Part shown: positions 35,611-44,804 of the stretch, piece by piece
Numbering within the stretch: the first letter of the stretch is position 1
Layout of the letters: each line of letters opens with the position of its first letter
Source of the DNA: Paraburkholderia sp. HP33-1
GTDB taxonomy: Bacteria; Pseudomonadota; Gammaproteobacteria; Burkholderiales; Burkholderiaceae
Length of the DNA stretch: 64,000 nucleotides
Direction of reading: 5' to 3'
NCBI RefSeq assembly: GCF_021390595.1
Contig: NZ_JAJEJR010000001.1
Span: forward strand, 1,860,001-1,924,000
Made by a program: the position numbers and the translations under genes
Notes under the pieces: generated by a model
What the model was told of the DNA's origin: nothing
The model's input: the letters and a program-made list of their open reading frames with translations, nothing else
The model's database searches: none

Positions 35611-37533
35611 TCACGACGACTTGCGCACGCGCAGATACCAGTCGCACAGCAAGCGCACCTGCTTCGGCGTATAGCCCTTCGCCACCATGCGATTGACGAA
35701 GTCTTCATGCTTGCGCTGCTCTTCGGCCGAGCCCTTCGCGTTGAACGAGATCACCGGCAACAGCTCTTCCGTATTCGAGAACATCTTCTTTTCGATCACG
35801 ACGCGCAGCTTCTCGTAGCTGATCCACGCAGGGTTCTTGCCCGCATTGGCAGCACGCGCACGCAGCACGAAATTCACGATCTCGTTGCGGAAGTCCTTCG
35901 GATTGCTGATGCCCGCGGGCTTCTCGATCTTCTCCAGTTCGGCGTTCAATGCGGCACGGTCGAAGCTTTCGCCAGTATCGTGGTCGCGGAACTCCTGATC
36001 CTGGATCCAGAAGTCCGCATACGTGACATAGCGGTCGAAAATGTTCTGACCATACTCCGAGTACGACTCCAGATACGCGGTCTGAATCTCCTTGCCAATG
36101 AACTCCGCGTAGCGCGACGCGAGCACGTCCTTGATGAACGACAGATACTTCTGTTCGGTTTCCGGTGGGAACTGCTCGCGTTCGATCTGCTGTTCGAGCA
36201 CGTACATCAGATGCACCGGATTGGCCGCGACCTCGGTCGAGTCGAAGTTGAACACGCGCGACAGAATCTTGAACGCGAAGCGCGTCGACACACCGGTCAT
36301 GCCTTCGTCGACGCCCGCGAAATCGCGGTACTCCTGGTACGACTTCGCCTTCGGGTCGGTGTCCTTCAGATTCTCGCCGTCGTAGACCTGCATCTTCGAG
36401 AACAGGCTCGAGTTCTCCGGCTCCTGCAAACGCGTGAGCACGGACATCTGCGCCATCATCTTCAGCGTGCCCGGCGCGCAGACCGCGTTGTACAGCGACG
36501 AGTTGCGCAGCAGCTTCTCGTAGATCTTGACCTCTTCGCTATAGCGCAGGCAGTACGGCACCTTGACGACGAAGATCCGGTCGAGCAGCGCCTCGTTGTT
36601 GCGGTTGTTGCGGAATGCCTTCCATTCCGATTCGTTCGAGTGCGCGAGGATGATGCCGTCGAACGGAATCGCGCCGAAGCCTTCCGTGCCCTTGAAGTTG
36701 CCTTCCTGGGTCGCGGTGAGCAGCGGGTGCAACACCTTGATCGGCGCCTTGAACATTTCGACGAATTCGAGCATGCCCTGATTGGCGAGGCACAGGCCGC
36801 CCGAATAGCTGTAGGCGTCAGCGTCGTCCTGCGCGTACTGTTCGAGCTTGCGGATGTCGACCTTGCCGACCAGCGACGAGATGTCCTGATTGTTCTCATC
36901 GCCCGGTTCGGTCTTCGAGATACCAATCTGACGAAGGATCGACGGAAAGCGGCGCACCACCCGGAACTTGCGGATGTCGCCGTTGTACTCATGCAGGCGC
37001 TTGACCGCCCACGGACTCAGGATGTTTTTCAGGTAGCGGCGAGGAATGCCATATTGCTCTTCGAGGATCGGACCGTCTTCCTCGTAATCGAACAGGCCGA
37101 GCGGCGATTCGTTGACGGGCGAGCCCTTGATCGCATAGAACGGCACGCGTTCCATCAGTTGCTTCAGACGTTCCGCGATCGACGACTTGCCGCCGCCGAC
37201 CGGTCCCAGCAGATACAGGATCTGCTTCTTTTCTTCGAGCCCCTGGGCCGAGTGCCGGAAGTAGGCGACCACCTGCTCGATCACCTCTTCCATTCCGTAG
37301 AACTCGCGGAATGCGGGGTATACCTTGATGACCTTGTTCGCGAAGATACGCGACAACCGCGGATCGTTGCGGGTGTCGATCTGTTCCGGTTCCCCGATTG
37401 CCGTCAACATGCGTTCGCCAGCCGTGGCGTACGCGGCGGGATTGTCTTTGCAGAGCGCGAGATACTCCTCGAGCGAGAGTTCATCCTCCCGTGTTTTCTC
37501 GAAGCGGGTCGCGAAACTGCTGTAGATATCCAT
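35611..37533 (-). CDS. prkA: PrkA serine protein kinase (YeaG)
   Basis: 640 residues, as in E. coli YeaG. An AAA+ like domain occupies about 20-380, with Walker A GPVGGGKSS at residues 110-118, and is followed by the PrkA C-terminal kinase domain. The protein phosphorylates itself and other proteins in the cytoplasm and is induced under nitrogen and carbon starvation in enterobacteria; recent work on relatives also reports protease-like activity, which I cannot judge here. ATG at 37533 has GGAGG six bases upstream. It is the first gene of prkA-yeaH-spoVR, preceded by a long non-coding region. Confidence 0.95.
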   Translation of the reverse strand: MDIYSSFATRFEKTREDELSLEEYLALCKDNPAAYATAGERMLTAIGEPEQIDTRNDPRLSRIFANKVIKVYPAFREFYGMEEVIEQVVAYFRHSAQGLEEKKQILYLLGPVGGGKSSIAERLKQLMERVPFYAIKGSPVNESPLGLFDYEEDGPILEEQYGIPRRYLKNILSPWAVKRLHEYNGDIRKFRVVRRFPSILRQIGISKTEPGDENNQDISSLVGKVDIRKLEQYAQDDADAYSYSGGLCLANQGMLEFVEMFKAPIKVLHPLLTATQEGNFKGTEGFGAIPFDGIILAHSNESEWKAFRNNRNNEALLDRIFVVKVPYCLRYSEEVKIYEKLLRNSSLYNAVCAPGTLKMMAQMSVLTRLQEPENSSLFSKMQVYDGENLKDTDPKAKSYQEYRDFAGVDEGMTGVSTRFAFKILSRVFNFDSTEVAANPVHLMYVLEQQIEREQFPPETEQKYLSFIKDVLASRYAEFIGKEIQTAYLESYSEYGQNIFDRYVTYADFWIQDQEFRDHDTGESFDRAALNAELEKIEKPAGISNPKDFRNEIVNFVLRARAANAGKNPAWISYEKLRVVIEKKMFSNTEELLPVISFNAKGSAEEQRKHEDFVNRMVAKGYTPKQVRLLCDWYLRVRKSS

Positions 37534-38093
37534 GCTACCTCCTCGCCGAAGTCTGGAGCGATGTCGTGCGCGGCGCGCTATTCGGAAACGACATCGCTCG
37601 AATTCATCCTAAACCCTTTTAAATTTTTTTTCACGGACTACGTTGCGAAAATCGCGCCGTGACCGCCCCCGCCACAGTCCTCCACTTGGAAACAAAGATT
37701 CGACCATCTACAATTTTTCACTCGCGCTGTAACGAATCGCATCATCTGTTGCTCCGCTGTACTGTTGCTTTCGTCAGCACTGCATTGCTATTCAGTGCTC
37801 CTGTACGACTTCGCTGTACCGCTGCATCACGCCATGTCGTCGCTTGGCTAATGCACGTACCGTACCTGCACCGTCACCCCGTCATCAAAAAGCGGCCGTC
37901 TGCGCACGCACACTTCTTCACAACAAGCATGCACGTAATGACGTTTTCGCTGCCCGCCGCTCATCCTGCTCCCTCACGACAGCAACTCGCGTCGCCCTCA
38001 TAGGTGTATACGGAAAGGCGAGGCAAAGTTGCAACAAAGCGTTCGAACAGGTTAACGACTCAAAGGCTGCCACCCTTTCGCATTCGCCAAAAT
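37534..38093. other. Long AT-richer intergenic region upstream of prkA
   Basis: 560 bases with visibly lower GC than the genes around and no convincing coding frame; the plus-strand frame at 37659-38003 has no ribosome site and odd composition. It contains a 7-bp inverted repeat (AGCACTG at 37776-37782, CAGTGCT at 37793-37799) and a T/A-rich block at 37612-37632 close to prkA. It probably holds the prkA promoter region. I looked for a sigma-54 GG-N10-GC pattern and found none convincing. Confidence 0.5.
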
Positions 38094-38119
38094 AAAAACG
38101 GCTGCCCGCGGGCAGCCGT
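38094..38119 (-). terminator. Rho-independent terminator of the hydratase gene
   Basis: On the minus strand ACGGCTGCC, loop CGCG, GGCAGCCGT (9-bp stem at 38098-38119) runs directly into a T-rich tail (GTTTTTATTTT). It lies 48 bases beyond the stop of the hydratase at 38167. Confidence 0.88.
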
Positions 38120-38166
38120 CTGCAATGTTGCGTCGCAATTTGCGGTAACAACCGCCGCCGCATCGG

Positions 38167-38952
38167 TCAGGTCAATTCGATTTCCACTTCACCGAGTCCG
38201 TCGATGTGACCGCGCACGATGCCCGGCTCGTCGATCTTGTGCGCGCCGACATACGAACCCGTGGTCAAGGTCCAGTCGCGCTCGATCGTGATGCCCATCG
38301 CCGCGCAATGGTTGACGAACCACACGAGCAGCTCGCGCGGATCGCCCGCCGGATTGCCGGTCACTTCCGGCAGCAGCGAATGGCCATTCAGACTCAGCTC
38401 CAACTCCGGCGACACGAAGTCGAAGCCGCGCGCGAGGCTCGCATAGACGGCCGGATGACCGGTGACCAGCGCGCCGTTGTTCTGGGCGTCGGCCAGTTGC
38501 GCGAGCGGCGCGACGTTCGGCCACTCGGCGAAGCGGCTGTCGACGATCTCGATGGCCGGCAGCACGGCGCCGAGCTTCGACAGCACCTCGTCGCGCGCAT
38601 ACGCCTTGGCGCGCGGCTCGATCGTCACATCGAAGCGGAACGCGATCTCGAGTTCGACCAGCACGCGAAAGAATCCGTCATGCGCGAGCCGCGCCGGCGA
38701 CGGCACCACCAGCGAGGCCGGAATCGGCGCGCCCGAGGCCGCGCCGCCCGGCGACTTCGCGCCGATCTTCCACGCGCCGGTCGACTCGCCGAGGCCCACG
38801 ATCACGGCCTGCTGGATCGCGTAGGCGGTCGCCGCATCGGGCGGCAGACTGTCGGGCGCGGGCGCATCAATCGGACGATGCTGCCGACGCGCCTCGACGA
38901 GGTGTTGCGCAAGGTCGTATCGCGTCATGTCGGTTCTTTGTGGCTGGCTCAT
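38167..38952 (-). CDS. 2-keto-4-pentenoate hydratase/fumarylacetoacetate hydrolase-family protein
   Basis: 261 residues. The pattern ATAYAIQQAVIVGLGE, WKIGAKSPGG, VELEIAFRF (metal-binding Glu pair) and VTGNPAGDPRELLVWFVNH is that of MhpD/HpaH-type hydratases, which add water to 2-hydroxy-dienoates in meta-cleavage pathways with a divalent metal. No other meta-pathway gene is adjacent, so the substrate is open; an orphan decarboxylase or hydratase role is possible. The start at 38952 (MSQPQ) is chosen; a second ATG eight codons in (MTRYDL) is also credible. The gene has its own terminator. Confidence 0.82.
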   Translation of the reverse strand: MSQPQRTDMTRYDLAQHLVEARRQHRPIDAPAPDSLPPDAATAYAIQQAVIVGLGESTGAWKIGAKSPGGAASGAPIPASLVVPSPARLAHDGFFRVLVELEIAFRFDVTIEPRAKAYARDEVLSKLGAVLPAIEIVDSRFAEWPNVAPLAQLADAQNNGALVTGHPAVYASLARGFDFVSPELELSLNGHSLLPEVTGNPAGDPRELLVWFVNHCAAMGITIERDWTLTTGSYVGAHKIDEPGIVRGHIDGLGEVEIELT

Positions 38953-39118
38953 GGCGGGGTTCACAGGGCTTGGCGATAAGAGGGAGCCACCTGTTCGAGG
39001 TGCGGGCAGGCGCGCGCCGCGCACGCGGATCGGGGCCGTGCCCGTCAATGTACCGGATCGCGGCGCGCGACGGCAAAAAGCCAATGGCGCGCAAACGTTA
39101 AATCGTGTGCACGCCGTA

Positions 39119-39154
39119 AAAAAGCCGCGCATGCGGATGCATGCGCGGCTTTTT
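39119..39154 (-). terminator. Bidirectional-type Rho-independent terminator after the chemoreceptor gene
   Basis: A 16-bp perfect stem: AAAAAGCCGCGCATGC at 39119-39134, complement at 39139-39154, loop GGAT, with T/A runs on both sides. It lies about 140 bases beyond the chemoreceptor stop at 39297 on the leftward transcript. The remaining bases of the 38953-39296 gap contain the hydratase promoter and no gene. Confidence 0.85.
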
Positions 39155-39296
39155 GCGAAACGATCGACGCTTGCGCGGCGCATGCGCCAGACAGCAAGAC
39201 CGCAATCGGGAACGGATGTTGCGCCGAGCTGCGGCGTGTCAGATCACCTAACGCGCGACAGCGCCGCCGCCCATGTTCACCTGGACCTGAGCAATC

Positions 39297-41087
39297 TCAG
39301 AACGTCTCCCATTCCTGATCGCCACCGGCCGTCGCCGCGGAACTGGCCGCTGCGCGCACGGGCGCGGCCAGCGCCTGCGGCGCAACAGCGGCCGCGGCTG
39401 TGGCCGGAATCGATGCCTTGGCCGGCGCAGCCGCCCGCGCCGTGCCATGCGTGAGCTTGCGCGCGCGCGTGGCGATCGGGCTCGCGGCGACCACGCGCGT
39501 CGGCGCGACGGGCGCCGACGACGCTTCGTGAGCGCCGCGGCCGCTGTCGTCGACCTGGAACACGGCGACCACACTGCGCAGCCGGCCCGCCTGCTCCTCG
39601 AGCGACGACGCCGCGGCCGCCGCTTCCTCGACGAGCGCCGCGTTCTGCTGTGTTACCTCGTCCATCTGCGTGACCGCCCGCGCCACCTGGTCAATGCCGC
39701 CGCTCTGCTCCTCCGACGCCGCCGCGATCTCGCCCATGATGTCGGTCACGCGCTGGACCGCGCCGATGATCTCGCTCATCGTGCGCCCGGCCTCATCGAC
39801 GAGCGCCGAGCCCGAGTGCACGCGCTCGACCGACGTATCGATCAACTCCTTGATCTCCTTGGCCGCCGCCGACGAACGCTGCGCGAGGCTGCGCACCTCG
39901 CCCGCGACGACCGCGAAGCCGCGCCCTTCCTCGCCGGCACGCGCCGCCTCGACCGCCGCGTTCAGTGCGAGGATGTTGGTCTGGAACGCGATGCCCTCGA
40001 TGATCGAGATGATGTCGGCGATCTTCGCCGAGCTCTGGTTGATCTCGCCCATCGTGCCGACCACCTGGCCGACCACTGCGCTGCCCCGGTTGGCGATCTC
40101 CGACGCGTTGGCCGCTAGCGCGCTGGCCTGGCGGGCGTTGTCCGCGTTCTGGCGCACGGTGCCGGTCAGCTGCTCCATGCTCGACGCGGTTTCCTGCAGC
40201 GCGGACGCCTGCTCCTCGGTCCGCGAAGAAAGGTCGATGTTGCCCGCCGCAATTTGCCGCGTCGCGGTCGCGATCGACTCGCTGCCGCCGCGCACGCTGC
40301 GCACCGTTTCGGTGAGGCTGCGCTGCATTCTGGCGATTCCTTCGAGCAGCTGCCCCATTTCGTCGCGCGACGTCACGCTCACCGAACGACGCAAATCACC
40401 GGCCGCGATCGCGTCAAAAAGGCCGAGCGCTGCGCCGAGCGGACGCGCGATCGCGCGGCTCAGCGTCAGATACGAAAGCACCGCCGCGATCACGCCGACC
40501 ACCAGCGCACCGGTGCTGACGATGCGGAACATCTCGAAGTTGCTCTGCGCGGAGTCGTAACCCTGGCTGGCCGAATCGAACTGGAACTTGCGCAGCGCGT
40601 CGTCGGAGCCGACGAGGTCGTTGAACGCGACCTGCAGATTCTTCGCGTCCTCGACCACCTTCGTCTGATCGTTCGCCGTGATCGCCGCCGCAAACGCATC
40701 GAGCTTCTGACGCAGTGTGTTGCGCTTCGCGGCGACGTCCTGCGCGAGCCGGTCTTCGTCCGCGTTGCGCGGCAGATCCAGATATTTTTTCCACCACATC
40801 TCGGACGTGCCGCCGAGCATGCGCGCGCGCTCGACGGTGGACGCCGCATCCGGCGTGCCGACCTCGAACGCGGCGCGGTCGAGCGCGAGACGTTCGCGCG
40901 CCGCGTACATTTCCGCATTGCCGATGTTCACCGCGCTCGGCATCGCGTTGGTGTACGTGTCCATATAGGCGTCGTTCGAACGGCTCATGCCGAACAGACC
41001 GAAAACGCTGATCGCGACCAGCAACGCGGCGAGGAACGCCATCGTGAGACCGATTCGCGCCTTGATCGTGATGCCTTTATTCAACAT
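39297..41087 (-). CDS. Methyl-accepting chemotaxis protein (Tar/Tsr-like)
   Basis: 596 residues. TM1 is at about 12-34, a four-helix-bundle periplasmic sensor at 35-190, TM2 at 191-212, then HAMP and the cytoplasmic signalling domain with its hairpin tip ([20 protein letters not shown]). An Ala/Pro-rich linker of about 70 residues leads to the C-terminal EWETF, a near-canonical CheR/CheB docking pentapeptide, so it should be a major high-abundance-type receptor. The ligand cannot be predicted from sequence. It is monocistronic with its own terminator. No che genes are nearby. Confidence 0.93.
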   Translation of the reverse strand: MLNKGITIKARIGLTMAFLAALLVAISVFGLFGMSRSNDAYMDTYTNAMPSAVNIGNAEMYAARERLALDRAAFEVGTPDAASTVERARMLGGTSEMWWKKYLDLPRNADEDRLAQDVAAKRNTLRQKLDAFAAAITANDQTKVVEDAKNLQVAFNDLVGSDDALRKFQFDSASQGYDSAQSNFEMFRIVSTGALVVGVIAAVLSYLTLSRAIARPLGAALGLFDAIAAGDLRRSVSVTSRDEMGQLLEGIARMQRSLTETVRSVRGGSESIATATRQIAAGNIDLSSRTEEQASALQETASSMEQLTGTVRQNADNARQASALAANASEIANRGSAVVGQVVGTMGEINQSSAKIADIISIIEGIAFQTNILALNAAVEAARAGEEGRGFAVVAGEVRSLAQRSSAAAKEIKELIDTSVERVHSGSALVDEAGRTMSEIIGAVQRVTDIMGEIAAASEEQSGGIDQVARAVTQMDEVTQQNAALVEEAAAAASSLEEQAGRLRSVVAVFQVDDSGRGAHEASSAPVAPTRVVAASPIATRARKLTHGTARAAAPAKASIPATAAAAVAPQALAAPVRAAASSAATAGGDQEWETF

Positions 41088-41445
41088 GCTTGGTCCTGTG
41101 TTCCGTACTGACTGAGAGGCTGCCTGCGCAGGGTTGGGCGGCGTGTTTCGAGTCCGGCGCTTTTTTGAACAAACGCTCTAATTGCTGTTTACGGCAGTAC
41201 TCGCAGAGACTTGAAGCATTTAAAAGGTATGAACAATGACGTTGAAAGACGTTGAAAGAGAATTGACTGGAGACGCGTGCGGCCGCGGCGCTTTGGGGCA
41301 ACGCTGAGTGACTTGTCAAAGCACGCGTTTTGATGTAGCAGCGGCGGGGGTTTGGTCGTGGCGCGAGAGTGGAGAGTTGCCCAGCAGCGCGGTGGCGCAA
41401 CAGTTCGTTCAGGCAGCGTGCGAGCGTGCTAACGCCGCGACGGCA
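41088..41445. other. Intergenic region between the chemoreceptor and ribokinase
   Basis: 358 bases without a convincing gene. It contains the chemoreceptor promoter and the end of the leftward rbs transcript. An open minus-strand frame at 41077-41400 overlaps the receptor start and lacks support. No clear terminator is visible after rbsK. Confidence 0.45.
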
Positions 41446-42375
41446 TCAGCTGAAAGCGTCGACCTCGGCGCGCGTCGGAATCGACGGCTGCGCGCCTGCG
41501 CGCGTCACCGATAGCGCGGCGGCGCGCTGCGCGAAGCGGATCGCCGCTTCGACGCTCGCGCCCTGCGCGAGCTGCGCAGCAAAGCCGCCGATGAAGGTGT
41601 CACCGGCCGCGGTCGTGTCGACCGCCTCGACGCGCGGCGCCTCGTACAGCGTCGCGGCCGCGCCTTCGAGCGCCGCGTGCACGCCGCGCGCACCGAGCGT
41701 GACCAGCACATTACGCGCGCCGGCCGCGCGCAGCGCGGCGGCGGCCCGCGCGGCGTCGTCGGGCGAGTCGACGGGCAGGCCGCTCAGCGCGGCGGCTTCG
41801 AGTTCGTTCGGAATCAGGTAGTCGATCAGCGGCAGCCAGTCGGCCGGCAACGGTCCGGTGGCGGGCGCCGGGTTCAGGATCACGGTCTTGCCGAGCCGCC
41901 GCGCCGCGGCGAGCGCCGCGCGCACCGACTCGGGCGGCGTTTCGAGCTGGCAGATCACGACAGCGGCGGCGGCGAGCGTCGCTTCATGCCGCGCGATCGT
42001 CGCTGGTGTGACCTCGCCGTTGCTGCCCGCGACGATCACGATGGTGTTCTGGCTCGCGTCGTCGACGACGATCAGCGCGACACCGCTTGGCTCGCGGCCA
42101 GTTTCGAGCGCCGCGCAGTCGATCCGCTCCGCTTCGAGGCCCGCACGCAGTTGCGCGCCGTTCGCATCGGCGCCGACGCAGCCGAGCATCGACACCTGAG
42201 CGCCGAGCCGCGCGGCCGCAACGGCCTGATTGCCGCCCTTGCCGCCCGCGACCTGCGCGAACGTGCGGCCGGCCAGCGTCTCGCCCGGCTGCGGCAGACG
42301 TGGTGAGCGCACCACGAGGTCCATGTTCAGACTGCCGACCACCGTCACGCGTGCGCGCACATCGTTGCTTGCCAC
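41446..42375 (-). CDS. rbsK: Ribokinase RbsK
   Basis: 309 residues of the PfkB sugar-kinase family. GSLNMDLVVRSPRLPQPGET and GGKGGNQAVAAARLGA form the substrate site at the N-terminus, and the C-terminal DTTAAGDTFIGGF carries the catalytic Asp and anion hole. It phosphorylates ribose to ribose-5-phosphate in the cytoplasm. The start is GTG at 42375, with GGAGG nine bases upstream. It is the last gene of the rbs cluster, 66 bases after rbsR on the same strand. Confidence 0.92.
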   Translation of the reverse strand: MASNDVRARVTVVGSLNMDLVVRSPRLPQPGETLAGRTFAQVAGGKGGNQAVAAARLGAQVSMLGCVGADANGAQLRAGLEAERIDCAALETGREPSGVALIVVDDASQNTIVIVAGSNGEVTPATIARHEATLAAAAVVICQLETPPESVRAALAAARRLGKTVILNPAPATGPLPADWLPLIDYLIPNELEAAALSGLPVDSPDDAARAAAALRAAGARNVLVTLGARGVHAALEGAAATLYEAPRVEAVDTTAAGDTFIGGFAAQLAQGASVEAAIRFAQRAAALSVTRAGAQPSIPTRAEVDAFS

Positions 42376-42441
42376 TTGAGTGTCCTCCGTTGCGCGGCGG
42401 GTGGGGTTGCTATCCCGCGCGCGCGTCCCTCCTGCAACCCA

Positions 42442-43485
42442 TCAAGCCGCCAGATCTCGGTGCACGTCGCCCGCCCATGTCGCGGTGGATTCGCGCACGA
42501 TCAGCCGCGGCGACACCACGTGCCGGCGCGCCGGCGCCCGCGCGGTGTTATTCGACGATGCCTCGGCGATGCGCTCGATCAGCGTTTGCGCGGCCGTGTC
42601 GCCGAGCGCGCGCACCGACTGCCCGACCGTCGACAGCGCCGGGAACGTAAAGCGGCCCAGTTCGATATCGTCGAAACCGATGATCGAGCAGTCGCGCGGC
42701 ACGCTGATATTGCGCTCAGCCGCCGCGCGCAGCGCGCCGATGCCCATCATGTCGTTGCCCGCGAAAATCGCCGACGGCCTGACCGTGTCGAACAACTGCG
42801 CGGCCGCGCGGTATCCGCCCGCTCCCGAAAAATCGCTTTCGACGATCGCATCGGCCGGAATCTCGATGCCGCACTCGGCCATCGCGCGAATGAAGCCGTG
42901 CACGCGCATCGCGCTGACCGCGGTATGCACCTGCCCCGTGATGCAGCCGATCCGCACATGCCCGAGCTCCAGCAGGTGCCGCGTGGCCAGATACGCGCCC
43001 TTCTCGTGATCGATCTGCACGAGGTCCGCGTTGATCCCTTCGATGTTGCGGTCCACCACGACCAGCGGCTCGCGCGAGTAGGCAAGCGTCTGCGCCAGGA
43101 CCGCGTCGTCGCCGGCGGACGCGACGATCAGCCCGTCGATGCGCTTTTCCTGCAGCACGCGCAGATAGTTGCGCTGCTTCGCGGGGTCGTCGTCGGAATT
43201 GCAGAAGAACACGCAGTAGCCGTTGCGCGCGCAGCCGTCCTCGATGCCGCGCGCGAGCTCCGCGAAATACGGGTTGGTGCTGTTCGGCACCACCAGTCCG
43301 ATCGTCGCGGTCGAGCGCGCCTTCAGCGAACGCGCGACCGCCGACGGCACATAGTGCAGTTGACGGATCGCGTGCTCGACTTTCGCGCGCACATCGGCCG
43401 ACACCGGCCGCGAGTTGTTTACGACGTGCGATACCGTCGTAAACGACACACCTGCCACGGCCGCCACATCCTTGATCGTCGCCAT
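42442..43485 (-). CDS. rbsR: LacI-family repressor, RbsR type
   Basis: 347 residues. The lac-type HTH (ATIKDVAAVAGVSFTTVSHVVNNSRPVS) is at residues 2-30, followed by the hinge helix and a periplasmic-binding-like sensor domain (about 60-335). Its place between the ABC permease and ribokinase supports ribose sensing. A candidate operator of LacI type (CGCAAACGTTTGCG) lies upstream of rbsB. AGGAG is about 11 bases before the ATG at 43485. Directly upstream is a tandem hairpin repeat (43501-43600). Confidence 0.88.
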   Translation of the reverse strand: MATIKDVAAVAGVSFTTVSHVVNNSRPVSADVRAKVEHAIRQLHYVPSAVARSLKARSTATIGLVVPNSTNPYFAELARGIEDGCARNGYCVFFCNSDDDPAKQRNYLRVLQEKRIDGLIVASAGDDAVLAQTLAYSREPLVVVDRNIEGINADLVQIDHEKGAYLATRHLLELGHVRIGCITGQVHTAVSAMRVHGFIRAMAECGIEIPADAIVESDFSGAGGYRAAAQLFDTVRPSAIFAGNDMMGIGALRAAAERNISVPRDCSIIGFDDIELGRFTFPALSTVGQSVRALGDTAAQTLIERIAEASSNNTARAPARRHVVSPRLIVRESTATWAGDVHRDLAA

Positions 43486-43500
43486 AACCTGTTGCTCTCC

Positions 43501-43600
43501 TGTCGATCCGAGTTAGTGCTTTAGCACTTACTCGGGTCCCATGCAGTCTCATCGCTGTCGATCCGAGTTAGTGCTTTGGCACTTACTCCGATCCCGTGCA
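43501..43600. repeat. Two tandem 45-bp hairpin repeats upstream of rbsR
   Basis: Copies at 43501-43545 and 43556-43600 (period 55) differ at only a few positions. Each begins TGTCGATCCGAGTTAGTGCT and contains an inverted repeat GAGTTAGTGC / GCACTTACTC with loop TTTA or TTTG and one mismatch in ten. From memory, elements with this core occur in Paraburkholderia intergenic regions, so it may be a REP-like repeat. A pair of binding sites for RbsR is the alternative. Confidence 0.75.
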
Positions 43601-43712
43601 AAACCGTCACGGTCTGTTGTTCCCTGCGGCCGCGCCGCCTGGCGATCCGCCGGACCTCTTCATCGAAGACAGACCACACTCATTCATTCATCGTTGCGCC
43701 GCAGCGCGCACC

Positions 43713-44804
43713 TCAGGCGCGTTTGCGGCGGCTGCGGTACGTATCGAGCACCACCGCCACCACGATCACCGCGCCGGTGATCATCCGCTTGGTCGGCTCG
43801 TTCGCACCGATCTGCGCGAGGCCAGCCGCCAGCACCGAAATGATCAGCACGCCGAAGAACGTGCTGATCACCGAACCGCGCCCGCCCATCAGACTCGTGC
43901 CGCCAATCACGACCGCCGCGATTACCTGCAGCTCCAGGCCGACGCCCGCATTCGGATCGGCCGCCTCGAGCCGCGAGATCTGGAACAGCGCCGCGAGTCC
44001 CGACAGCGCGCCCATCAACGCGAACACGATGACCTTGTACGGCCGCGGATTGACGCCCGCGAGCCGCACCGCTTCCTCGTTGGTGCCGATGCCGACCAGA
44101 TAACGACCGAACACCGTGCGCGTCAGCACCAGCTGCGCGATCACCATCACCGCGACCGCGATCAGGAAGGCCGGCGAGATGCCGAGCGCGATCGGGTTCG
44201 ACAGAAAATCGAACGCATCGCCGATATACGCGGTGCGCGAATTGGTCATCTGATACGCCAGGCCGCGCGCGGCCTCGAGCACGCCAAGCGACACGATGAA
44301 CGACGGAATCCGCCAGCCCACCGTCACCGCGCCGGTCACGGTGCCGGTCAGCGCCGCGACCGCTACACCGAGCAACGCGCCCGCGGCCGGCCCCCAGCCC
44401 CACTTCAGCGTCACGACGCTGACCACCGACGCCCCGAGCGCGAGCACCGAACCCACCGACAGATCGATTCCCGCGATGATCAGCACGAAGGTCATGCCGA
44501 CCGACATCACGACGAGATCCGGAATCTGGTTCGCGATCGTGCTGAACGTGTCGTAGGTCAGAAAGTGCGAACTCAGCAGCGAGAACAGCACGATCATCGC
44601 GAGCAGCGCGCCGGCGAGTCCGAGGTAGTTCGAAAAGCCGAGCCGCGTGCCGGCCGGCTTGCCGCTCGCGAGCGGCGCCGACGGGTCGGCGGGCGGCGTC
44701 ACAAGAGGCGCGTCCGGCGCGCCAGCCTGCTGGCCGCCCTGCTTGCCGCCCTGTTTGCCGCCCTGTTTGACACCAGCCGCATCGCGCCACGATTGATCGG
44801 TCAT
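43713..44804 (-). CDS. rbsC: Ribose-type ABC transporter permease RbsC
   Basis: 363 residues with about ten membrane segments from residue 55 on; GIDLSVGSVLALGA and VIGGTSLMGGRG are the standard permease signatures. The N-terminal 45 residues are an unusual cytoplasmic extension with a KQGG repeat (encoded by a 12-bp tandem repeat, 44734-44769). It forms the membrane channel with RbsA and RbsB. ATG 44804 overlaps the rbsA stop; a GTG just upstream at 44807 is the other option. GGGAG precedes both. Confidence 0.92.
   Translation of the reverse strand: MTDQSWRDAAGVKQGGKQGGKQGGQQAGAPDAPLVTPPADPSAPLASGKPAGTRLGFSNYLGLAGALLAMIVLFSLLSSHFLTYDTFSTIANQIPDLVVMSVGMTFVLIIAGIDLSVGSVLALGASVVSVVTLKWGWGPAAGALLGVAVAALTGTVTGAVTVGWRIPSFIVSLGVLEAARGLAYQMTNSRTAYIGDAFDFLSNPIALGISPAFLIAVAVMVIAQLVLTRTVFGRYLVGIGTNEEAVRLAGVNPRPYKVIVFALMGALSGLAALFQISRLEAADPNAGVGLELQVIAAVVIGGTSLMGGRGSVISTFFGVLIISVLAAGLAQIGANEPTKRMITGAVIVVAVVLDTYRSRRKRA

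Noticed and set aside
35707..37662. Long plus-strand open frame opposite prkA
   Set aside because: Antisense shadow of a clear PrkA gene, low-complexity composition, no ribosome site.
37640..37720. Possible sigma-54 promoter for prkA, suspected from enterobacterial regulation
   Set aside because: No GG-N10-GC arrangement close to the consensus was found on the minus strand in this stretch.
37659..38003. Plus-strand frame of 114 codons upstream of prkA
   Set aside because: No ribosome site, atypical codon use, and it covers the likely prkA promoter.
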